Below, piece by piece: positions 16,681 to 24,015 of a stretch of 64,000 nucleotides of DNA. The notes under the pieces are model-generated. The model did no database searches, was not told where the DNA came from, and saw only the letters and a list, made by a program, of their open reading frames with translations. Every line of letters begins with the position of its first letter. Position 1 is the stretch's first letter. The position numbers and the translations under genes were made by a program. This DNA is from Arthrobacter sp. Soil763. GTDB taxonomy: Bacteria; Actinomycetota; Actinomycetes; Actinomycetales; Micrococcaceae. The stretch covers positions 166,892-230,891 of the forward strand of contig NZ_LMSH01000003.1 of the NCBI RefSeq assembly GCF_001428365.1, written 5' to 3'.

Positions 16681-16727
16681 CAATGGGCGGGAATCGGAGT
16701 GAATTCCGGTTCCCGCCCATTGTTTTT
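16681..16727 (+). terminator. Rho-independent terminator of the small peptide gene
   Basis: A perfect 13-bp stem (16681-16693 with 16710-16722), extended by an inner CGGA/TCCG pairing, is followed by TTTTTG. It lies 17 bases after the peptide stop and is the clearest intrinsic terminator in the window. Confidence 0.9.
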
Positions 16728-16802
16728 GTCCGCCGCTTTGCGGCTCTCGAGGCCCTAACGCAGCCGGGGTGCGTGCGCAGCCGTCGTCAACGGCCCGCCG
16801 CC

Positions 16803-18338
16803 CTACTGGGCCACGGAGCGGCCCAGGCTGATGAGCTCTTCCAGGTCCGCTGCGGGAACCGGCCGGCCGAAGTAGTAGCCCTGTCCGCTGGCGCACCCCA
16901 GGCGCACCAGTTCGTCGGCCTGCTCGGCCGTTTCAATCCCTTCCGCCACCGCGGTAAGGCCGCAGGCGTGGATCAGGTGCAGCACGGCCTCCACGAAGCC
17001 GCCCTGTTCGGCGTCGGTGCCCAGCCCGTCGATCAGGCTCCGGTCGATTTTGACCACGTTCACGGGGAGCTTGCGCAGGTAACTGATGGACGAATACCCC
17101 GTACCGAAGTCGTCGATCTCCAACTGGACGCCAAGCTGCCGCAGTCCGCTGAGGGAGTACTTGTCCACATCTCCCCCGGTGACTGCCATCGATTCCGTCA
17201 GCTCGATGATGAGGTTGGCCGCGTCGACGCCGGTTTCCCGCAGGATGTCCTGGACGTGCTCGATGAGTTCGAGGTTCTGCAGCTCGGTCGTGGAAATGTT
17301 GACCCGGACAGAGAAGGCGTCGTCCAGCGGCAGCCGGTCCTGCCAGTCCCGCAGCTGGCGGACCGCGGCGCGCAGCACCCAGTGCCCGAGCTCCACGATC
17401 ATCCCGGTCTCTTCCGCCAGCGGAATGAACTGGTCCGGCATCAGCAGCCCGCGCTCGGGGTGGTTCCAGCGGACCAGCGCCTCCACACCCTCGATCCGGC
17501 CCGTCGCGAGTTCCACCACCGGCTGGTAGTGCAGCGTGAGCTGGTCCTGCTGGATGGCCTCGCGCATCTCGGTCACCATGAGGCTTTGGAGCCTGCGGGC
17601 ATACAGCAGCGCCGGTTCGAAGATCTTGATTCCGCTGTGCGGCTGCGCCTTGGCCGCGTACATGGCGGTGTCCGCCTCCATCACCAAGTCATCGACGGAC
17701 TGGCCGGGTTCGGCCACGCGCACGCCGATGCTGGTGCCGCAGGTGATCCGCAGATCGCCGATCTCCAGGCTCTCGCTGAGGGCCTTGAGAATGCGGTTGG
17801 CTACGCGCCGGGCACGGACCAGGTTGGATTTGGGCAGCATGACCGCGAATTCGTCGCCGCCGAGCCGGGCCACGGTGTCGGTGACCCGGACGGCGTCCTG
17901 GAGCCGCCGGGCGATGACGCGCAGGACGTCGTCGCCGGCACTGTGGCCCAGGGTGTCGTTGATTCCCTTGAACGAATCGAGGTCGAGGATCAGGAGCGCA
18001 GGCGGCATCTCGCCCCGCGACGTTTCGGCGAGCGCGTGGCTGAGCACCGAGTTCAGGGCGGTGCGGTTGGCCAGCTGGGTCAGGGGGTCGGTGAGCGCCA
18101 TCCGTTCCAGCTCCACCTGGGCCTGCCGCAGCATGGCCGTGCGGCTTTCCACCCGCTCTTCGAGCTCCTGGTAGATGGTCTGCAGGTCATCGGCCATCAG
18201 GTTGATGCCGGCGATGACCGCGGCGACGTCGTCCCGCGCGCCGGAATGCGGAATGCGGGTGCTCAGGTCGCCGCTGGCGATCCTGACAATGCCCTCCACG
18301 AGGGAGTGCAGCCGGGGGTCAGGAACATCATTTTTCAC
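16803..18338 (-). CDS. HAMP-GGDEF-EAL cyclic-di-GMP protein
   Basis: A 511-residue cytoplasmic c-di-GMP enzyme. Residues ~10-60 look like a HAMP segment (GIVRIASGDLSTRIP), followed by a coiled linker with LEERVESRTAMLRQAQVELE. A diguanylate cyclase domain follows (~80-245) with the intact active site RLGGDEFAV, then a phosphodiesterase EAL domain (~260-505) with GVEALVRW and later TGYSSISYLRKLP. Both catalytic motifs are intact, so it could make and break c-di-GMP. No transmembrane helix precedes the HAMP, which is unusual. It overlaps the upstream STAS-like gene by 11 bases, so the two are translationally coupled. Confidence 0.9.
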   Translation of the reverse strand: MKNDVPDPRLHSLVEGIVRIASGDLSTRIPHSGARDDVAAVIAGINLMADDLQTIYQELEERVESRTAMLRQAQVELERMALTDPLTQLANRTALNSVLSHALAETSRGEMPPALLILDLDSFKGINDTLGHSAGDDVLRVIARRLQDAVRVTDTVARLGGDEFAVMLPKSNLVRARRVANRILKALSESLEIGDLRITCGTSIGVRVAEPGQSVDDLVMEADTAMYAAKAQPHSGIKIFEPALLYARRLQSLMVTEMREAIQQDQLTLHYQPVVELATGRIEGVEALVRWNHPERGLLMPDQFIPLAEETGMIVELGHWVLRAAVRQLRDWQDRLPLDDAFSVRVNISTTELQNLELIEHVQDILRETGVDAANLIIELTESMAVTGGDVDKYSLSGLRQLGVQLEIDDFGTGYSSISYLRKLPVNVVKIDRSLIDGLGTDAEQGGFVEAVLHLIHACGLTAVAEGIETAEQADELVRLGCASGQGYYFGRPVPAADLEELISLGRSVAQ

Positions 18339-18891
18339 TCGTATAAGGCCTTAACCACTCGAGGGCTTCTGTGCGCGAGACGAAAAATTGCGCCGGGATT
18401 GTTTCAGTCTTGGAGCGGAGCAGGTAGTGGGCAATCACGCGGTCAACAGGGCTCTCCCCCACCAGCGCGAACGCCGAGGCCGCAATGGACCCGGCGTAGA
18501 CCTGGCGCGCTTCGACGCTGACGCCGACTACCCCGGAGATGGTGAGCAGGACCGGGACGCGTTTGCCGTCGGCGAGGGTGCGGACAGTTGCGCCGGCGAC
18601 CCGGGCTTCCGGTCCCTCGATCTCGCGGTTTGGCGGCAGCGCCACTTCGATGATTCCGCCCTCAAGCTGCCGGACGACGATGATCGGCTCAGGAGACGAC
18701 GACGGCGTTACGGCCAGGCCGAAGGGCTCCGGCGCCTCGGCGATGTCGAAGGGGTCCGTTGCGCCTTCCGCTGCCGGCACGCCGGCCGGTTCGAGCGCGC
18801 CGTCGAGGTCCAGCGGCTCCGGACGGGCGTCGGCCGAAGGGCTGCGCTCGGGGAGCTGGCCGTCCGCTGCCGCCGGGGCTTCCACCGTCAT
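18328..18891 (-). CDS. STAS/SpoIIAA-like (DUF7793-type) protein
   Basis: A 187-residue protein with an acidic, Pro/Ala-rich N-terminal half (about 70 residues) and a C-terminal domain resembling the STAS/SEC14-like fold. In the latter, a strand VLLTISGVVGVS, a helix region with YAGSIAASAFALVGESPVDRVIAHY and a terminal FFVSRTEALEWLRPY match the family pattern in order. ATG 18891 with GGGGGTGG upstream is preferred to the longer frame. Overlap with the GGDEF-EAL gene suggests it is that protein's regulatory partner, perhaps supplying the sensory input its HAMP lacks. Function is inferred. Confidence 0.6.
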   Translation of the reverse strand: MTVEAPAAADGQLPERSPSADARPEPLDLDGALEPAGVPAAEGATDPFDIAEAPEPFGLAVTPSSSPEPIIVVRQLEGGIIEVALPPNREIEGPEARVAGATVRTLADGKRVPVLLTISGVVGVSVEARQVYAGSIAASAFALVGESPVDRVIAHYLLRSKTETIPAQFFVSRTEALEWLRPYTSEK

Positions 18892-19197
18892 CGGACCACC
18901 CCCGCACCGGACAGGGCAGGTAATGATGGGGTGGGGCGGTATTCGCGGGGCGCCCTGGGATCCCTGAGACCGATCGCTGCCTGGCACGGCGCAATTAGGT
19001 GATCAGACATTTGCCCCCACAGACTACAAAGTCGGCATTTCGGCGTGCGCTGGAACCAAATCCCGCACGAGGCACCGGCGCGTTCCGGCGAATGCCCTCA
19101 TAATAGTCCACGCCGGCGACATCGTGAGACCGGCGACACTCCGGAATGGCTTTTCCCGATGGCAAGAGGATAAACCGCCCCTGCACAATTCCGATTG
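18892..19197. other. Intergenic region without a convincing gene
   Basis: Between the STAS-like gene and the lipoprotein gene I see no open frame with a plausible start and composition. A TATTAT -10-like stretch (minus strand, near 19103-19108) may contribute to the STAS/GGDEF promoter, but no well-spaced -35 accompanies it. Confidence 0.4.
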
Positions 19198-19611
19198 TTA
19201 CTTGGCGAAGAACTCCCGGACGCTCGAGAGCGAGCTTGAACCGGTGTAGCCAAGGTCCCGCGGACCCGCGCTGACAGCGCCGTCCGGCGAGAAGATGCTG
19301 ACCCCGAATGTTCCGCCGTCGACGTCGCGGATGCTCTCCAGCAGCGCGGGCATGGCATCCTGCAGCGTCCGGGCCAGCGTTTCCTTCTCCGCGGTCTCAC
19401 CGACGAGTTTTACGGTGATGAATTCTCCGGAGGTATTAACCTTGGCGTCCGCTTCGGCGGAGGACACCCCGGCGACCGACATTCCGGCCTTTTGCAGCGC
19501 CGATTCCAACTGCTGTTCTTTCGAGGGACCGCCCAGCCCGCAAGCGGCCAGCATGGTTACGAGAAGGCCCATGATCAGCGCTCCTGCCAGGGGGTTAGTT
19601 AGCTTTTTCAT
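19198..19611 (-). CDS. Small lipoprotein, unknown function
   Basis: A 137-residue protein with a lipoprotein signal (MKKLTNPLAGALIMGLLVTM, then LAAC with Cys at residue 24). The mature part has a compact alpha/beta pattern without recognised motifs. It starts 40 bases after the stop of the WXG-hydrolase gene and is the last gene of that operon. It is probably a surface-anchored partner of the preceding secreted hydrolase, for example an immunity or accessory protein; the ordering effector then small lipoprotein is compatible with that, but nothing in the sequence proves it. Confidence 0.65.
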   Translation of the reverse strand: MKKLTNPLAGALIMGLLVTMLAACGLGGPSKEQQLESALQKAGMSVAGVSSAEADAKVNTSGEFITVKLVGETAEKETLARTLQDAMPALLESIRDVDGGTFGVSIFSPDGAVSAGPRDLGYTGSSSLSSVREFFAK

Positions 19612-19651
19612 CGTCTACTTCCGCGTTGGTCCGGCACCTGTCGGCTCACGG

Positions 19652-21166
19652 TCATTGCTTGCGCGAGATGCCGGAGACACTCGAGCTGACCTGGCCCGGG
19701 TCAGTGGTGAGGAATTGCCGGGTTGACTCCCTCTGAGCGTAGTCGGCGATAGGGCCTTCGTGCTCAAGCGCGCCAGTGGACCTCACGTACTCGCCGCCAT
19801 CGTGATAGCCGATCCCCGCCACCCCCGGAGGGACGTCGGGGTTGGGCATGGTGACCACCAGGGCGCCGTTGTCACGGCCGGCCGTCACGTCCCCGCCTGC
19901 CCCGACTGTGAGGTCGCCGAGGTCGACCCTGGGCACCGGGTCCCCCGCATGCTGCAGGGCGAGGACGTCGATACCGGCGGGAATCGGTGCCGAATCCACC
20001 GGGGAACCGAACGTCACGACATTGGTGACGTTGAAGCGGTCCGTAAAGGATCCGTCCGAGGCGAGCGCAGCAGCGATCATGCCGCCCTGGGAATGGCCGG
20101 AGAGCATGACGGGCGATCCGGGCGGAATGCCGGCGTTTTCCATGGCCAGCCGGACGGCCCCCGCGGCTGTGGACAGATTGCCGCCCGCCAGCTCGAGGTT
20201 GCCAGTCAGGTCGGTGGGGTTGGCGGCTCCGTCCGGGTACCAGCGGGTCGTTCCGGGGATGCTGACAATGTAAGCGTCGGCCTGCCCCGGCTTGTGTACG
20301 GTCGTGATCCGCACTGCCGCGTCCGGCGTACCGGGCTTGCCCTCGTCGCCGTAGGCGGCGTTGGTGGTCTGCAGGATGGCGCTGATGCTCGACGGGACGG
20401 GGGTGTTGAACCGCAGCTCCTGGTCGGTTCCGGCGGGGTCGCCGACCGCGACCGGGAGCGGCTCGCCGGCCACGGGACGCCCGTCGTCGAGCAGTCGCGG
20501 GTTGTACCGGCCGCCGGTCAGGACCGTGGCGGCCAGGGAGAGCGCCCCTGCGCCCAGCAGGACCTGGTTCGAGGCGATCTCGGTGAGCGACGGCGGTTCC
20601 CCTGCGGTCAGCCAGCGCCAGCCCATGTCGCCGAAGTGGCCGGCCTGGTCCAGCAGGTTGGCCTCGGCATCCATCAGGTTCCTGATCGGCAGCGGCGCGT
20701 GGCCCTGCAGCCAGTTCCAGCCGGTGTCCGGCGCAGCCGTGAAGGCTCCGGCCACGGCGTCGACCGCGCCGAGGACACGTCCGGCCTGCTTCCAGAGGTC
20801 GACGGCGTCGTCCGCGACGGCCCCCGCCAAGCGGTCCAAAAGGGATTCGTCCGCCGGGGAACCGCCACCGCGCGGCCCGCCCGCCGCGCCGGTTCCGCCG
20901 GCGCCGGGGGTGCTCGCGGCCAGTTGCTCCTCGACGTTGCGTTGCACCGCGCTCGACGCGGCTTTCAGGGCCAGCCCCGCGCCGACCAGCTGTTGCCGCT
21001 GCCCGGTCCAGTCGTCCTTGAACCGGGTGGCGTCCCTGCCATTCCACGGAGCCGCCGCGATCACCGGAGTCAGGTTCGCGCTCAACGCCAGCAACCGGTC
21101 GCCTGCCCGGCCCAGCTGCTCGCTGAGCCGGCGCCCGGATTCGACGTCCATTCCGTACAGGCCCAC
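19652..21166 (-). CDS. WXG100-like domain fused to an alpha/beta hydrolase (candidate type VII effector)
   Basis: About 504 residues. The first ~95 are a helical hairpin with a W-N-G turn at 41-43 (APWNGRDATRFKDDW), the signature of type VII (ESX) targets. A Gly/Pro linker and a ~120-residue middle region follow. The C-terminal ~220 residues form a lipase/esterase-like alpha/beta hydrolase with the nucleophile elbow GHSQGG (Ser359), a downstream HAGDPVPR Asp and a YHDGG His. The start is GTG 21166 with AGGTGG seven bases upstream; GTG 21172 (GTGA overlap with the upstream stop) is equally possible. It is coupled to the gene at 21169. Secretion and substrate are inferred. Confidence 0.7.
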   Translation of the reverse strand: MGLYGMDVESGRRLSEQLGRAGDRLLALSANLTPVIAAAPWNGRDATRFKDDWTGQRQQLVGAGLALKAASSAVQRNVEEQLAASTPGAGGTGAAGGPRGGGSPADESLLDRLAGAVADDAVDLWKQAGRVLGAVDAVAGAFTAAPDTGWNWLQGHAPLPIRNLMDAEANLLDQAGHFGDMGWRWLTAGEPPSLTEIASNQVLLGAGALSLAATVLTGGRYNPRLLDDGRPVAGEPLPVAVGDPAGTDQELRFNTPVPSSISAILQTTNAAYGDEGKPGTPDAAVRITTVHKPGQADAYIVSIPGTTRWYPDGAANPTDLTGNLELAGGNLSTAAGAVRLAMENAGIPPGSPVMLSGHSQGGMIAAALASDGSFTDRFNVTNVVTFGSPVDSAPIPAGIDVLALQHAGDPVPRVDLGDLTVGAGGDVTAGRDNGALVVTMPNPDVPPGVAGIGYHDGGEYVRSTGALEHEGPIADYAQRESTRQFLTTDPGQVSSSVSGISRKQ

Positions 21167-21168
21167 GG

Positions 21169-22071
21169 TCACGCCACCTGTCCCGCGGACGCGGCGAGGA
21201 ATTCGCGGGCGCCGAGCAGCCGCCACTGCAAGGTGGCGGCGATGTCGCCCGGGGGCACGTCCTCCAGCACCAGCGGCTGGTCACCGACGGTGGTCCGCAC
21301 GGAGTAGAGCCGGTCCGCCAGGGCCCAGACATCACCGGAGCGGTACGCCGCAGCACCGCTGGTCGCGCCGCCGCGCGGCGGGGCCGCCGACACCTGCAGA
21401 TGCACGGTGCAGCGCGGGGCCAGGACGGCGTCCCGGAGGTCCTGCGGCACCGCGGCGCCGCCGGTCTCCTGCAGCTCCCGCGGATCCAGCCTCGTTCGGC
21501 CGCCGGCCGGTAAGCCCGGTGGGCGGGGAGCGCCGGGAGCGGAGCGGAGTTCCGGGACTTCGGGGAGGACCCGCCGCAGCGCAGCCCAGGCGTCCTGTTC
21601 CTCGAACAGGGCCACTTCCACGGCGTCGTCAACACCGACGACGTCGACCGGGCCGGTGTCCGGACCTTCCGGGGTGCGGACCCGGCGCCGGTAGGCCACG
21701 GCAACACCCCGGCCGCCGGCCAGGCCGAGGTCGGTGTGGACCGAGCACTCACCGGACCGCGCAACGGCGCTGACACGGACCGGGGCGCTGACGGCGATCA
21801 TGACCGCCAGCAGCCACGGCTCCCGGATAGCGCCGTCCGCGCCGCTGATGCCGGCAGCGGCCAGTTCGGCGGCGAGCCTGCCGGTGTCCGCCGGGTCGAG
21901 TGCGCCCAGCGCCCGGGCGGGCGCCGACCGTTCGTAGCCGGCGACATCCACTTCCGGTTCAGCGGCGAGCGTCCGCAGCGTACGGTCGACGGCCAGCGCC
22001 CAGGCCAGCCCGCTGATCCTGATGATGCCCGGGGCAGGATCCCCAGCTCGTTCCAACACGGTGTCCCCCAT
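21169..22071 (-). CDS. Hypothetical protein, possibly EspG-like ESX chaperone
   Basis: A 300-residue cytoplasmic protein without signal peptide or membrane segment. It is coupled to the WXG-hydrolase gene through a GTGA-type junction. Overall length, an N-terminal alternating pattern (LAWALAVDRTLRTLAAEPEVDV) and a central strand-rich region with repeated Val-rich segments recall EspG chaperones that bind WXG/PE-PPE partners in mycobacterial ESX systems. The similarity is of general shape and context only; I would not transfer function. No ESX core component (EccC, EccD, MycP) is in this window. Confidence 0.4.
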   Translation of the reverse strand: MGDTVLERAGDPAPGIIRISGLAWALAVDRTLRTLAAEPEVDVAGYERSAPARALGALDPADTGRLAAELAAAGISGADGAIREPWLLAVMIAVSAPVRVSAVARSGECSVHTDLGLAGGRGVAVAYRRRVRTPEGPDTGPVDVVGVDDAVEVALFEEQDAWAALRRVLPEVPELRSAPGAPRPPGLPAGGRTRLDPRELQETGGAAVPQDLRDAVLAPRCTVHLQVSAAPPRGGATSGAAAYRSGDVWALADRLYSVRTTVGDQPLVLEDVPPGDIAATLQWRLLGAREFLAASAGQVA

Positions 22072-22089
22072 AGGTGTAGCGTCCTGCGC

Positions 22090-22896
22090 TCACGTTACCG
22101 GGGGATTCGGATCCGCGGGATGGGGAGAACTCCCCCGCAGCCGCTCCTGTTTGCGCGCCATCAGTTGCTGCCGCACGCGCTGCGCCACCACCAGCCCCAG
22201 CGCCGCCATGCCAATCGTGATCGGGTAGCCCATCAGCCGCTCCAGGGTGCCGGGTTCGGGCACGTGCATCCCGGTCAGGCCGCCCGCAACCAGGGCAGTC
22301 AGCGATACCGCGCCGCAGGCCAGGATGAACCAGCCCAGCGGCGTTTGCCGCCGCCACAGCCAGCCCACCAGCAGCAGCGCCAGGCCGCCGGCCGCAAAAT
22401 ACAGCAGCGCACCGACAAGGTGCCAGGCCGAACCGGCGTCCTCCGGGACCAGCCCCACGATCACCGTCCCGGCCCCGGCGCCCGCGCCGAGGACCCGCGC
22501 CACGAGGGCGGCCGCCGCCGTCGACCGCTGTCCCCGCCACGCCGCGAGCCGTGCCCCGGCCCGGGCCGCGACGCCGACCACGGCGGAGGTCAGCAGCAGC
22601 GCGCCGACGATCATGCCGATGCCCTGCACCACGAAGGACGCGTTCATCAGCAGGTGCGCCGGGGAGCAGACGTCCCGGCCCGAGAAGGTGCCGCAGCCGA
22701 GGGCGCCGAGATCGCTGATGTAGCCGGTGCGCCGGCTGTAAGGCTCCCGGCCGGCCCAGGCGCCGATAACTGCTGCCTCGGCGACGAAGTACTGCAGCAC
22801 GCTCAGCTTCGCGAGCGCACCGAGGTAGCTCCGGGTGGAGGCGACGTCGGGCACGAAGATGATCTCCGGGGACGCGGCGGGGGCGGAGGCGGTCAT
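22090..22896 (-). CDS. DUF998 family membrane protein
   Basis: A 268-residue integral membrane protein with about seven hydrophobic segments. The pattern YISDLGALGCG ... MNASFVVQGIGMIVGALLL ... AGAGTVIVGLVPEDAGSAWHLVGALLYF is the DUF998 signature (short loop GLVPE-D plus a conserved His in a helix). The role of the family is unknown. It lies 18 bases upstream of the possible EspG-like gene in the same orientation and may be the first gene of that operon, although its ribosome site is weak. An ATG at 22896 begins the family-typical N-terminus. Confidence 0.75.
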   Translation of the reverse strand: MTASAPAASPEIIFVPDVASTRSYLGALAKLSVLQYFVAEAAVIGAWAGREPYSRRTGYISDLGALGCGTFSGRDVCSPAHLLMNASFVVQGIGMIVGALLLTSAVVGVAARAGARLAAWRGQRSTAAAALVARVLGAGAGAGTVIVGLVPEDAGSAWHLVGALLYFAAGGLALLLVGWLWRRQTPLGWFILACGAVSLTALVAGGLTGMHVPEPGTLERLMGYPITIGMAALGLVVAQRVRQQLMARKQERLRGSSPHPADPNPPVT

Positions 22897-22981
22897 GCCA
22901 AGAGCGTAGTACGCGCCCTCACCTTGTATGCTGGTAAGCGTGTCCGGACGGGCCGGCCGACGGCCGCGCGGCGGGACACAC

Positions 22982-23054
22982 GCCCTCGTAGCTCAGTGGA
23001 TAGAGCACGGCTCTCCTAAAGCCGGTGTCGTTGGTTCGATTCCAATCGAGGGCA
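22982..23054 (+). tRNA. tRNA-Arg (anticodon CCT)
   Basis: A complete 73-base cloverleaf. The acceptor stem GCCCTCG/CGAGGGC is perfect, the D stem is GCTC/GAGC, the anticodon stem CGGCT/AGCCG encloses CTCCTAA (anticodon CCT, reading AGG), and the T arm is GTTGG-TTCGATT-CCAAT. The discriminator is A and CCA is not encoded. A TATGCT -10 candidate lies at 22927-22932. The next coding frame begins two bases after the discriminator. Confidence 0.97.
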
Positions 23055-23055
23055 C

Positions 23056-24015
23056 TTGGATTCCCAACCAGCAGGCACCGACCCGTCCGGCGGCCCGCAT
23101 CTTGACCTCCGTGCCTATCTCCTCGGCAGCTGGACCGTCACGCGCACCCTGCTGGACCGCGCCACGGGCAACCGGGGAACGTTTGCCGGCGTCGTCCGCT
23201 TCACCGAAACTTCCGACGGCGGCCTCCACTTCCACGAAGAAGGCACCGTGGCCTGGACTCCCGAGGGCGGTGCCCCGTTCACCGGGCCGGCCACCCGCGA
23301 CTACCTGCTGCGGCCCTCCGCGGCGCCGGACACGATGGACATGTTCTTCCCCGACGGCAGGCCCTTCCACCGCATCGGGTTCGGCGGGCACAGCAGGGAC
23401 AGCCACTGGTGCGACCCGGACCTGTACCGCGTGGACTACACCAGGACCGGCCCGGACGAGTTCCGCTACAGCTGGGACGTCTCCGGCCCGGCCAAGGACC
23501 TGCTGCTCGAATCGGTGCTGCACAGGGAATTCGCGGCCAATCCGCTGATTGTGGTGTCGGCGGTCTGCGTTTTCGACTCCGCGGGGCGCCTGCTGACCGT
23601 CCGCAAACGCGGCACGGACAAGTTCATGCACCCGGGCGGTAAGCCCGAGGCCGGGGAGACCGCGGCGCAGGCGGCGGCCCGGGAGCTCGAAGAAGAGGTC
23701 GGGATCGTCGTCGCGCCCGAGCACCTGCTGCCGTTCGGAAGCTGGCTCGCGGACGCCGCCAACGAGGCCGCCACGCAGATCGAGGCCACGGTCTTCACCG
23801 CGCCGGGCAGCTGGGACGCCCGGCCCTCGGCCGAGATCGCCGAGATCCGCTGGCTGGACCTGGACCGGCCGTGGCCGGATGAACTCGCGCCGCTCCTCAC
23901 CGACCACGTCCTGCCCCTTCTCGCCGCCGGAGGCCCGGACGGACGAGGCCCGGACGGACAGGATCCGTCCGGCCCGGACGCCCGGGGCCTGCGGACGCCA
24001 ACCCCCGGAACCTAG
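23056..24015 (+). CDS. DUF6314-like domain fused to a Nudix hydrolase
   Basis: A 319-residue two-domain protein. Residues ~18-160 form a beta-rich domain (LLGSWTVTR, FAGVVRFT, RDYLL ... LYRVDYT ... FRYSWDVSGPAKD) of the DUF6314 type. Residues ~165-290 are a Nudix domain with a complete box, G195 through I217, containing REL-EEE-VG. Nudix enzymes cleave nucleoside diphosphates linked to another group; the substrate cannot be read here. A Gly/Asp/Pro-repeat tail (GPDGRGPDGQDPSG) ends the protein. The start appears to be TTG at 23056, two bases after tRNA-Arg and without a ribosome site; no other good start precedes the first domain. Its stop overlaps the convergent ABC gene's stop (shared CTAG). 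Confidence 0.75.
   Translation: MDSQPAGTDPSGGPHLDLRAYLLGSWTVTRTLLDRATGNRGTFAGVVRFTETSDGGLHFHEEGTVAWTPEGGAPFTGPATRDYLLRPSAAPDTMDMFFPDGRPFHRIGFGGHSRDSHWCDPDLYRVDYTRTGPDEFRYSWDVSGPAKDLLLESVLHREFAANPLIVVSAVCVFDSAGRLLTVRKRGTDKFMHPGGKPEAGETAAQAAARELEEEVGIVVAPEHLLPFGSWLADAANEAATQIEATVFTAPGSWDARPSAEIAEIRWLDLDRPWPDELAPLLTDHVLPLLAAGGPDGRGPDGQDPSGPDARGLRTPTPGT

Noticed and set aside
16681..16727. Second secreted-peptide ORF after the first
   Set aside because: The sequence is a perfect stem with a T tract, that is a terminator, without a plausible start and ribosome site.
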